A DNA stretch of 6,409 bases, taken from an uncultured Lachnospiraceae bacterium. Its GTDB lineage: Bacteria; Bacillota; Clostridia; Lachnospirales; Lachnospiraceae. Below, one piece after another: positions 1 through 6,221 of the stretch. Position 1 is the stretch's first letter, and the number at the start of each line of letters is the position of its first letter. A model generated the notes under the pieces. It was not told the DNA's origin, made no database searches, and saw nothing but the letters and a program-made list of their open reading frames with translations. Made by a program: the position numbers and the translations under genes. The DNA is taken from positions 1 through 6,409 of the forward strand of contig CADBLW010000190.1 in NCBI GenBank assembly GCA_902795625.1, in the 5' to 3' direction.

Positions 1-2
1 GA

Positions 3-2153
3 TCAGCCGAGCACAGTCTCGCCGCCCTCGCGGACAAGCGTGATCTCCTGCGGCGCAACGCCCAAAAGCTCTGCGCTTCGCGCGTCCGGCTGGGACATGC
101 CGATGTAGATGCGGTACTCACCCGGAAGGAGTACTCGCAGACCACAATCATTATATACGCCGAAGGCCTGCTTCGCAAGAGAAATCGTAACTTCCTTCGA
201 CTCTCCGGGCTGTAGACGCACCTTGCAGAGTCCCTTGAGCTGCGCGTTCGGTCCGTCCTCGAGCGGAGCCTTGACATAAACCTGAACGGTCTGTGCTCCG
301 GCCATCGCTCCGGTGTTGGTAACCGTGACGCTGCAGACGACTCCGTCGTCCGGGGTTCCCTCCGCCTTCGCGCCCGTGAGAGACCATGTCGTGTAGGACA
401 GGCCGTATCCGAACGGGTACAGCGCGGGCTGCTTCATATAGCGGTAGGTGCGGTTCTTCATCGCGTAATCGGTAAATGCAGGCAGCTCCTCCGTTGTGCG
501 GTAGAACGTCACCGGAAGCTTGCCCTCGGGGCATGCGCGTCCGAAGAGAATGTCTGCCACCGCGCGTCCACCCTGTGCGCCGGGATACCACGCGTCAACG
601 ATCGCCGGCAAATGCTCATCCGCCCACGGGATCGCCAGCGCGCTTCCGCCGAGCAGCACGAGAATGACCGGCTTGCCGCTTTCCGCGAGCGCCTTCAGCA
701 CGTCCTCCTGCAGGCCGGGAAGCTCCAGCCTCGGCTTGTCACCGGACGCGAACTCATTGCCCTCGTCGCCCTCCTCGCCTTCGAGACCGGGATCGAGGCC
801 CATGACGGCGATCACTACATCGCTCATCTGCGCCACTGCCTTAGCCTCTGCCATGCGGTCGTTCGGACGGCCGAGTCCCTGGACACGGTCGCGGAACAGG
901 TGGCATCCTTCCGAGTACATGATACGGACATCATCACCCGCAAGCTCGCGGATGCCGTCGAGAACCGTCACATACTCCGACGCCGTACCCTCGTAGTTGC
1001 CCACAAGCGCCTTGCGGCTGTCCGCGTTCGGTCCCACGACACCGATGGTGCGGATCTTCGAGAGATCCAGCGGAAGTGTATTGTTTTCATTCTTCAAGAG
1101 ACAGATCGTGCGGCGGCTCGCCTCAAGATTGAGCTGCCGGTTCTCCTTCGTGTCGACCTGATCGTAGCCGATGCTGTTGTAGCTGACCTCTTCCTTCCTG
1201 TCAAACAGGCCGAGCTTCATTCTTGTCGTGAACAGTCTCGTCACCGCGCGATCGATGGTGCTCTCCTCCACAAGACCGTCGCGCACGGCCTGCAGCAAAT
1301 GTACATAGAGATTGCCGCAGTTCAGGTCGCAGCCGGAGTTCATCGCGAGGGCGACCGTCTCTTCCTGGTTCTTCGTGACCATGTGGAATTCATGGAAATC
1401 CTTCAGCGCCCAGCAGTCCGAGGTGACATGTCCCCGGAAGCCCCACTCGCCGCGAAGAATGTCGACGAGAAGCTTCTTACTGCCGCAGCATGCCTCTCCG
1501 TTCGTGCGGTTGTACGCGCCCATCACGGCCTCAACGCCCGCTTCCTGAACGCACGCCTGAAACGCCGGAAGATATGTCTCCCTGAGATCCTGCTCGGACA
1601 CGACCGCATTGAAGCTGTGGCGCTGGTCCTCCGGACCGCTGTGCACTGCAAAATGCTTCGCGCACGCCGCGACCTTCATGTATCGGCCGTCTCCCTGCAT
1701 GCTCTTGATGAAACGTGTGCCGAGACGTCCGCTCAGGAAAGGATCCTCACCGAAGGTCTCGTGACCGCGCCCCCATCTGGGATCGCGGAAAATGTTAACA
1801 TTGGGCGACCAGAAGGTCAGCCCCTTGTAGATGTCGGTATCGCCGTATTCCTGCTGCATGTTGAATTTGGCGCGGGCCTCCGTCGAGATGGTATCCGCTA
1901 CCTGCGCCATAAGTTCCTCGTCAAAGGAAGCAGCCAGACCGATGGCCTGCGGGAACACTGTTGCCACTCCTGCGCGCGCTACGCCGTGCAGCGCCTCATT
2001 CCAGTAATTGTACGCCGGAACGCCCAGTCTCTCGATGGCCGGTGCGCTGAACAGCGTCTGGAACACCTTCTCCTCCAGTGTCATCTCTCCCACAAGGGCT
2101 TTCGCCCGTTCTTCAAACGTCTTGTTCTCGTCAAGCCACGGTTTTGTATTCAT
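3..2153 (-). CDS. Glycoside hydrolase family 3, beta-xylosidase/beta-glucosidase type, cytoplasmic
   Basis: A complete 716-residue GH3 enzyme, expected to remove terminal non-reducing beta-linked sugars with retention. The N-terminal barrel domain (about 15-320) carries NEALHG (52-57), the hallmark SPNVNIFRDPRWGRG...GEDP (116-138), KHF (166-168) and the nucleophile motif TSDC with Asp246. The second alpha/beta domain (about 345-560) holds an acidic segment, E458-x-E-E-G-D, before LPGLQ (478-482); the acid/base Glu is probably in this cluster. FGYGLSYT (581-588) leads into a C-terminal fibronectin III-like domain (about 605-690). This order and length are normal for the family. There is no signal peptide or membrane segment, so it should act in the cytoplasm on imported oligosaccharides. 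The start ATG is preceded by a modest Shine-Dalgarno. A terminator separates it from the binding-protein gene, so it probably has its own promoter, but none is clear. Motif style favours the xylosidase branch; beta-glucosidase or arabinofuranosidase activity remains possible. It is visibly richer in G+C than the solute-binding gene. Confidence 0.95.
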   Translation of the reverse strand: MNTKPWLDENKTFEERAKALVGEMTLEEKVFQTLFSAPAIERLGVPAYNYWNEALHGVARAGVATVFPQAIGLAASFDEELMAQVADTISTEARAKFNMQQEYGDTDIYKGLTFWSPNVNIFRDPRWGRGHETFGEDPFLSGRLGTRFIKSMQGDGRYMKVAACAKHFAVHSGPEDQRHSFNAVVSEQDLRETYLPAFQACVQEAGVEAVMGAYNRTNGEACCGSKKLLVDILRGEWGFRGHVTSDCWALKDFHEFHMVTKNQEETVALAMNSGCDLNCGNLYVHLLQAVRDGLVEESTIDRAVTRLFTTRMKLGLFDRKEEVSYNSIGYDQVDTKENRQLNLEASRRTICLLKNENNTLPLDLSKIRTIGVVGPNADSRKALVGNYEGTASEYVTVLDGIRELAGDDVRIMYSEGCHLFRDRVQGLGRPNDRMAEAKAVAQMSDVVIAVMGLDPGLEGEEGDEGNEFASGDKPRLELPGLQEDVLKALAESGKPVILVLLGGSALAIPWADEHLPAIVDAWYPGAQGGRAVADILFGRACPEGKLPVTFYRTTEELPAFTDYAMKNRTYRYMKQPALYPFGYGLSYTTWSLTGAKAEGTPDDGVVCSVTVTNTGAMAGAQTVQVYVKAPLEDGPNAQLKGLCKVRLQPGESKEVTISLAKQAFGVYNDCGLRVLLPGEYRIYIGMSQPDARSAELLGVAPQEITLVREGGETVLG

Positions 2154-2158
2154 AGGTT

Positions 2159-2166
2159 TCCTCTTT
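2159..2166 (-). promoter_or_regulatory. Weak ribosome binding site of the GH3 gene
   Basis: On the minus strand AAAGAGGA ends 5 bases before the ATG at 2153. It is a poorer match to AAGGAGG than the sites in front of the two permeases and the binding protein. This suggests lower translation of the enzyme, but it supports the chosen start because it is the only purine-rich site at a suitable distance. Confidence 0.6.
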
Positions 2167-2241
2167 CGCGTTGAAGTAAATACGCTGTATGTTCTGTTAA
2201 TGGTTTAATTCCGATAAATCAAAGTCGAATGGGACTGATGC

Positions 2242-2278
2242 TAAAAAGAAGAAAGGCTGTCCCGAAGGACAGCCTTTC
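2242..2278 (-). terminator. Rho-independent terminator after the solute-binding protein gene
   Basis: On the minus strand a perfect 12-base-pair stem (GAAAGGCTGTCC pairing with GGACAGCCTTTC, 2278-2267 and 2262-2251) closes a TTCG tetraloop and is followed by TTCTTTTTAG. This is a textbook intrinsic terminator with an extra-stable loop. It begins 18 bases after the TAA of the binding-protein gene. The opposite strand lacks a T-run after the stem, so it acts in one direction only. It should end the binding-protein transcript and separate it from the GH3 gene. Confidence 0.93.
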
Positions 2279-2280
2279 GG

Positions 2281-2300
2281 ATAATCTCAGTGGAGATTAT
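2281..2300 (-). repeat. Perfect 8-bp inverted repeat over the stop codon of the binding-protein gene
   Basis: ATAATCTC (2281-2288) and GAGATTAT (2293-2300) are exact reverse complements separated by the 4 bases AGTG. The hairpin would form in the mRNA with the TAA stop (2299-2297) inside its first arm, and lies only 2 bases from the stem of the terminator. It has no T-run of its own. It may help protect the 3' end of the message or assist termination; that role is inference. Confidence 0.7.
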
Positions 2301-3796
2301 TTAACTCTGGTCGCGTTGAAATCGTTGATCGCGCTGTCAATCTCAGAGCTAAGGGAAGCAAGCAGCTGTGCAGGCATCTGATCGCCGTCGAAGCTGTAGT
2401 AGAACTTAGCCTGGATAAGACCATTGCTGTTGTCATAGAGACCAGGAACGATGTAAGAAGGATTCGAGAACGGCTCAACCGGTCCGTTGATCATGAAATC
2501 AAGAGTCTCATTAACGGCTCTGGAGTCACGGAACAGCGGCTCATAGTGACCCTTCCAAGCACTCGGATCATCCTTAACTTCAGGGCTCTTGTCGGTGAAG
2601 ATGTTGTAAGCGAAAGCGATATCAGCAAGCTTGGACTTGGTAGCGTCGCAGCTAGCGATAACGTTTACATTCTCACGAGCAACCGGCTGGTAGTTCGTAG
2701 CCTTAGGTCCCTTAGGGAAGCATACGAAGCCCCAATCGAAGTCGAATGCACGACCGATAACGTTTCCGTCATCATCCTTGAGGTCAGCGATGAAAGCTTC
2801 CGATCTGTACTGATCATGAGCGATCATAACGCACTTCTGCTCCTGCCAACGAGTCTCGAAGAAGTCCCAAGACTGCTCGTCTTCGCGTGCCGGACGGCAG
2901 ATGCCTTCCTGATAGAAGCTGTAAGCCCAGTTCAGGTCGTCGATGACTTCCTGGTTAGCGCAGTTGTTGACGTACTTGCCGTCAGCATTTCTCGTAACTA
3001 CAGCGTGGCAACCGTTGGAAACCATTGCCATCTCTGCAAATACGGAGTTCTGGATAAGGAAACCGTAAACGTCGGTAACACCGTCGCCATCCGTATCCTT
3101 GGTAAGGCTCTTAGCGAATTCCTTGAACTTGTCCCAAGTCCACTCGCCGCTTGCCTGCCAATCGTACGGCTTCTCTCTGTACTCCTTGCCAAGGAACTTC
3201 TCGATGAGGTCCTTGTTGAAGTAGATACCGGTTCTGGGCTCCTTGCCGTTAGCGAAACCGTAGATAGCGGTACCAACAGTCATGGAGTCGATCGTTGCCT
3301 TATTCCACTTCTCATCAGTGAAGTCGAACTCAGAGAGCTTGGAAACATCTGCGAACAGAGGCTCCTCCTGTGCCATGAACGAACCCATGAAACGGTAGTC
3401 GAACGTCATGACCTGAGCAAGAGGCTCATTCGAGGTGATGGACAGAAGGCAGGTCTCAGCCTGATCTCCCCAACCACAGATCGTCTTACGAGTGATCGTG
3501 TAGTGGTGCTTCTTCATCATCTCATCCTGCCAGTCAGCCGTAAGCTCGTCAGCGGTCGTGCCGCGTGCGAAATGCCAGTCGTCACCGGACCACCAGTCAC
3601 CAACTACGACAGCGAGACCACCGAGGTCACGTGCAGGCTCGGGTGTAGGCGTAGGCGTGTCCTGGTTCGTTGCTGCCTGTGTAGGCGTGTTGGTTGCTGC
3701 GGGAGTCGTGTTATTCTTCTCGTCCCCACAAGCAACAAGCGCAAGGCAGAATGCACATGCCATCGCCACGAGCAGCAGTTTCTTGATAGTGCTCAT
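2297..3796 (-). CDS. Extracellular solute-binding lipoprotein of a carbohydrate ABC transporter
   Basis: A 499-residue substrate-binding protein for the permeases encoded just upstream. A lipoprotein signal peptide is clear: basic start MSTIKK, hydrophobic core, and lipobox LVAC with Cys23 as the lipidated residue. A Thr/Pro/Asn-rich linker (about 24-54) tethers the mature domain to the membrane. The rest has the composition and length of CUT1 sugar-binding proteins, with YGFANG (179-184), a segment around IYFNKDLIEKF (191-201) typical of the hinge region, WTWDKFKEFAK (219-229), and a calcium-loop-like DTDGDGVTDVYG (234-245) frequent in this family. The start is supported by AAGGAGGAG (3811-3803), 6 bases before the ATG. 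It lies downstream of both permeases, with its own promoter and a strong terminator, so it can be made as a single-gene transcript. The ligand cannot be read from sequence; the GH3 neighbour suggests a beta-linked oligosaccharide. The mature part has eight cysteines besides Cys23. Confidence 0.95.
   Translation of the reverse strand: MSTIKKLLLVAMACAFCLALVACGDEKNNTTPAATNTPTQAATNQDTPTPTPEPARDLGGLAVVVGDWWSGDDWHFARGTTADELTADWQDEMMKKHHYTITRKTICGWGDQAETCLLSITSNEPLAQVMTFDYRFMGSFMAQEEPLFADVSKLSEFDFTDEKWNKATIDSMTVGTAIYGFANGKEPRTGIYFNKDLIEKFLGKEYREKPYDWQASGEWTWDKFKEFAKSLTKDTDGDGVTDVYGFLIQNSVFAEMAMVSNGCHAVVTRNADGKYVNNCANQEVIDDLNWAYSFYQEGICRPAREDEQSWDFFETRWQEQKCVMIAHDQYRSEAFIADLKDDDGNVIGRAFDFDWGFVCFPKGPKATNYQPVARENVNVIASCDATKSKLADIAFAYNIFTDKSPEVKDDPSAWKGHYEPLFRDSRAVNETLDFMINGPVEPFSNPSYIVPGLYDNSNGLIQAKFYYSFDGDQMPAQLLASLSSEIDSAINDFNATRVK
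3651..3700 (-). repeat. Imperfect direct repeat in the lipoprotein linker
   Basis: Two copies of a linker unit, 3651-3676 and 3681-3700, differ by a 6-base (two-codon) indel and few other changes. They encode AATNQDTPT and AATNTPT, separated by a single Gln codon. This is the low-complexity Thr/Pro tether behind the lipidated Cys, and the in-frame difference suggests linker length has changed by slippage or duplication. Confidence 0.7.
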
Positions 3797-3870
3797 TATA
3801 AGCTCCTCCTTGATAGAAAATAAGTATCTTAAAATGCCTTCAGTCCTATACCGAAAACATCTTAATTTGG

Positions 3871-3899
3871 ATTATATCACAGTTTTTTCATAATTTCCA
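3871..3899 (-). promoter_or_regulatory. Sigma-A type extended -10 promoter of the solute-binding protein gene
   Basis: On the minus strand a perfect TATAAT (3876-3871) is preceded by TGA (3879-3877), giving the extended -10 motif TGnTATAAT. Exactly 17 bases upstream lies TGGAAA (3899-3894), matching TTGACA at 4 of 6 positions. An A7 tract (3910-3904) just upstream of the -35 resembles an UP element. Transcription would start near 3864, leaving a leader of roughly 68 bases before the ATG at 3796. No terminator is visible between permease 2 and this site, so the gene may also be reached by read-through from the permeases. Confidence 0.8.
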
Positions 3900-3912
3900 C
3901 TACTTTTTTTAA

Positions 3913-3934
3913 ACAGTTTCACGGAAATGACTGT
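3913..3934. repeat. Imperfect inverted repeat upstream of the binding-protein promoter
   Basis: ACAG (3913-3916) pairs with CTGT (3931-3934) and TTTC (3917-3920) with GAAA (3924-3927), with a 3-base loop and a 3-base bulge on one side. It sits just upstream of the A-tract and -35 box, between permease 2 and the binding-protein gene. On the minus strand only three T residues follow, so it is not a convincing terminator. It could be a regulator-binding site or an mRNA 3'-end hairpin for the permease message, or chance. Confidence 0.35.
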
Positions 3935-3950
3935 GAGAGTGCATAAGATA

Positions 3951-4973
3951 TCAACCCTTGATACCACTTTGAGAGATACTCTCCACGAAACTCTTCTGGG
4001 CAATTACGTAGATGATCAGCAGCGGAGCGAGTGCGATCAGCACCGCAGCCGCGTTCAGCTGGTTCAGCGTAGCCTCCGGAGTATGGTACGAAGCACCGTA
4101 CTTTGCGATGTTCTCACCATCGAACGTACTGGCCGCACCGAGGAGTTTGGTAGATACAAGACTCCACTTGTAGGTCGGGAAGAACACCTTCATATACACC
4201 TGGTCAGACCAGTTCCACACGAACGCGAACAGGAAGCAGGAAACCATCATCGGGCGTGCACCCGGAAGAAGGATCTGGAAGAACGTACGGAGACGTCCGC
4301 ATCCATCCACGTATGCGGCTTCCTCGAGCTCCTTCGGCTCGTTGCGGAAGTGCTGACGCATCATGTATACATACAGTCCGGCTTTGTAACCTGCGCAGGT
4401 CGCGCACATCATCAGGTACGGTGTCGCGGAACCGAGCATGTTGAGACCCTTGCCGTCGCCCTTGATCGCGCCGATGATACCGAAGATATCAAAGTTCTGG
4501 AAGTACAGATACAAAGGAGTGATAATGGTCGACGGCGGCACGATGAGCATCAGGATCACGCATGCGAAGAAGAACTTCTTGAACGGGAACTTGAAACGTG
4601 CGAAGCCGTAACCTACCAGGGTACAGGACAAGGTCTGAAGCAAACCGACGGCAACCGACAGTTTGAACGAATCCCAGAACGTGTACCACGGTGTGGGGTT
4701 GGAACCCTTGAACTGGCGCCATGCGTTCTCAAACGCCTGCGTCGAAAAATGTCTCGGAATGAGGACGACGGACCGGTCGTACAGGTCAGAGTCACTCATC
4801 AGGCTCAAAGCAACTTTCTGGATCAACGGCTGCAGGATCAGGAAGCACAGTCCGAAGACAAGGATTGCACGACCGAGGCTGTACAGCACTTTTCCGATCT
4901 TCTTCTTCAGAAGGTATCCGCCGGATTTACGGTTGCGTTCCCAGAACGCTTTTCTTCTTTCGGCTCTAGTCAT
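3951..4973 (-). CDS. Carbohydrate ABC transporter permease, MalG/UgpE type (CUT1)
   Basis: A 340-residue inner-membrane subunit that pairs with permease 1 to form the sugar channel. It has a basic N-terminus (1-28), a first membrane segment at about 34-52, then a periplasmic stretch and further segments near 106-125, 133-155, 183-205, 240-257 and 306-326. The EAA loop that docks the ATPase is clear at 218-237 (EAAYVDGCGRLRTFFQILLP), and the C-terminus SGIKG is typical of MalG-type subunits. Its ATG lies within the end of permease 1, an 8-base overlap (ATGACTAG), with AAGGAGG (4990-4984) inside the upstream coding region, which points to translational coupling. The family and topology are secure; the sugar is not deducible. 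No ATPase gene is present beside it. Confidence 0.95.
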   Translation of the reverse strand: MTRAERRKAFWERNRKSGGYLLKKKIGKVLYSLGRAILVFGLCFLILQPLIQKVALSLMSDSDLYDRSVVLIPRHFSTQAFENAWRQFKGSNPTPWYTFWDSFKLSVAVGLLQTLSCTLVGYGFARFKFPFKKFFFACVILMLIVPPSTIITPLYLYFQNFDIFGIIGAIKGDGKGLNMLGSATPYLMMCATCAGYKAGLYVYMMRQHFRNEPKELEEAAYVDGCGRLRTFFQILLPGARPMMVSCFLFAFVWNWSDQVYMKVFFPTYKWSLVSTKLLGAASTFDGENIAKYGASYHTPEATLNQLNAAAVLIALAPLLIIYVIAQKSFVESISQSGIKG

Positions 4974-6204
4974 AGTAGTATACCCTCCTTGAGAAAATCA
5001 GGAACACAAGTCCGAGGAACGCCGCTATGATCAGGAAGTAAACCCACGACATGGCCGCAACCTTACCGTACTCGAAACGGATCAGCAGCGTGTTGTCGAT
5101 AACCGTCATCAGCTGGCTGTCGGTTCTGGTGAAGAAGTCGATCATCGTGTAAACGACATTCACAAGGATCATGGAGCTGATCAACGGGAAGGTGATCTTC
5201 CAGAAGCTCTCCCAACCGGTACAACCTTCCATCTTGGCTGCCTCGTACATACTCGGCGGGCTGGTCTGCAGACCGGACAGGAAAATGATGATCTGGATAC
5301 CGGAAGCCATAGCGATGTCATACACCTGACCTACGATATCGATGACGTACTGGAAGAAGGTGTTACCCGTTTCACCCTGAAGCAGGATGTTCTCCAGCGT
5401 CTGCGTGATCACCGCAGCACCATTCTCATCCTTCATGGACTGGGAAATGTTGGCAAGCAGCTGGTTGTTCGACTCGACACCAAGGAACACGCCCGCCGAC
5501 AGGATAACCGGAAGGAAATAAATGGCACGGACTACGGTACGTCCGCGGAACTCCTGGTTCAGCAGGGATGCCATGAAGAAGCTGAACACCAGAATACCGG
5601 GTACGAACAGGAGCATTCTCTTCAACTCACCGACAAGTGCTTCGATGTAGTCCTTGTCAACTCGGAAAATCCAGTAGAAGTTGGAGCTCTTGTTCCAGAA
5701 ACCGAGCCAGGAGAACTTGAGGCCCTCGCCGGCAGTTGCGGAAACCTTGTTCAGTGTCATGTAGATGGACATTCCCAAAGGATAACACAAGAACAACAGG
5801 AAACCGATGACAAAAGGCAGGATGAAGAGGAAGCCGGCGATCGCATTGCCTCTCTCGAGGTTCTTTGAGCGACGCTTCTTCTTATTTTCCTTTGCAGGAT
5901 TTTTCTTCGCTGCCGCAAATGCGGATTTCTTCGCCGCGGTAAAAGGATCATCATCCTCTTCCGCAAACGCATCAACCTTTTCGGTGATCTCTTCCGCTTC
6001 CGCCTCGGCGCCCGAGAGTGCCTCAGCGGCTGTTTCTTCAACTTCCGCGACGGTATCCGCCGCATTGTCGGAGGCTTCCGTCAGAGTCTTACCTGCATCG
6101 TCCGCTGCTGCTTCCGCCGTATCAACGGCTTCCGACACAGCTTCCTCTGCCTGAGAGAGCTCATCGACCAAACCATCCGTCAGTTTGTTCGTGTCTTGAC
6201 TCAT
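4966..6204 (-). CDS. Carbohydrate ABC transporter permease, MalF/UgpA type, with long charged N-terminal tail
   Basis: A 412-residue inner-membrane permease. The C-terminal 290 residues are a standard CUT1 permease: six likely membrane segments (about 122-145, 197-215, 226-245, 296-312, 340-358, 386-406) and the EAA loop at 321-340 (EAAKMEGCTGWESFWKITFP), where the ATPase subunit binds. Unusually, about 118 residues precede the first membrane segment. Residues 1-90 are rich in Ala, Glu and Asp (29 acidic, 21 Ala, only 3 Lys, no Arg), likely helical or coiled-coil; residues 91-118 switch to strongly basic (12 Lys/Arg, with KKKRR at 108-112), a positive-inside anchor. The start is firm: a perfect Shine-Dalgarno lies 8 bases upstream, and the next in-frame Met is residue 145, inside the first membrane segment. 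It is 16 bases behind the upstream gene and overlaps permease 2 by 8 bases, so all three are probably one operon. The tail's function is unknown. Confidence 0.95.
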   Translation of the reverse strand: MSQDTNKLTDGLVDELSQAEEAVSEAVDTAEAAADDAGKTLTEASDNAADTVAEVEETAAEALSGAEAEAEEITEKVDAFAEEDDDPFTAAKKSAFAAAKKNPAKENKKKRRSKNLERGNAIAGFLFILPFVIGFLLFLCYPLGMSIYMTLNKVSATAGEGLKFSWLGFWNKSSNFYWIFRVDKDYIEALVGELKRMLLFVPGILVFSFFMASLLNQEFRGRTVVRAIYFLPVILSAGVFLGVESNNQLLANISQSMKDENGAAVITQTLENILLQGETGNTFFQYVIDIVGQVYDIAMASGIQIIIFLSGLQTSPPSMYEAAKMEGCTGWESFWKITFPLISSMILVNVVYTMIDFFTRTDSQLMTVIDNTLLIRFEYGKVAAMSWVYFLIIAAFLGLVFLIFSRRVYYYD

Positions 6205-6212
6205 GATCAGTT

Positions 6213-6221
6213 ACCTCCTTT
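6213..6221 (-). promoter_or_regulatory. Perfect ribosome binding site fixing the start of permease 1
   Basis: AAAGGAGGT on the minus strand lies 8 bases before the ATG at 6204 and starts on the last base of the upstream gene's TGA stop. It settles that translation begins at the acidic tail rather than at a later codon, and it suggests termination-reinitiation coupling with the upstream gene. Confidence 0.9.

Noticed and set aside
612..2174. A 520-codon plus-strand open frame opposite the GH3 gene
   Set aside because: The predicted product has no recognisable domain, is rich in Arg/His/Leu as expected of an antisense frame, and lies wholly over a gene with complete catalytic motifs.
2181..2226. 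Possible promoter for the GH3 gene, TTGATT with a 17-base spacer to TAACAG on the minus strand
   Set aside because: The -35 matches 4 of 6 and the -10 only 3 of 6 positions. A promoter is expected between the terminator and the gene, but this match is too weak to annotate.
2546..3823. A 425-codon plus-strand open frame opposite the solute-binding gene
   Set aside because: It has no family signature and no plausible ribosome binding site, and it mirrors a clear lipoprotein gene. It is a by-product of codon bias.
3904..3934. Hairpin followed by an A/T run after permease 2, considered as a rho-independent terminator
   Set aside because: On the transcribed strand the stem is short and bulged and is followed by TTT and then A residues, not a T-run.
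3927..5030. A 367-codon plus-strand open frame opposite permease 2
   Set aside because: The translation is low-complexity and charged with no known motif, while the minus strand encodes a permease with an intact EAA loop.
5807..6154. A Ser/Ala-rich 115-residue plus-strand frame that looks like a surface or secreted repeat protein
   Set aside because: Its composition is the antisense image of the Glu/Ala-rich tail of permease 1, whose start has a perfect ribosome binding site.
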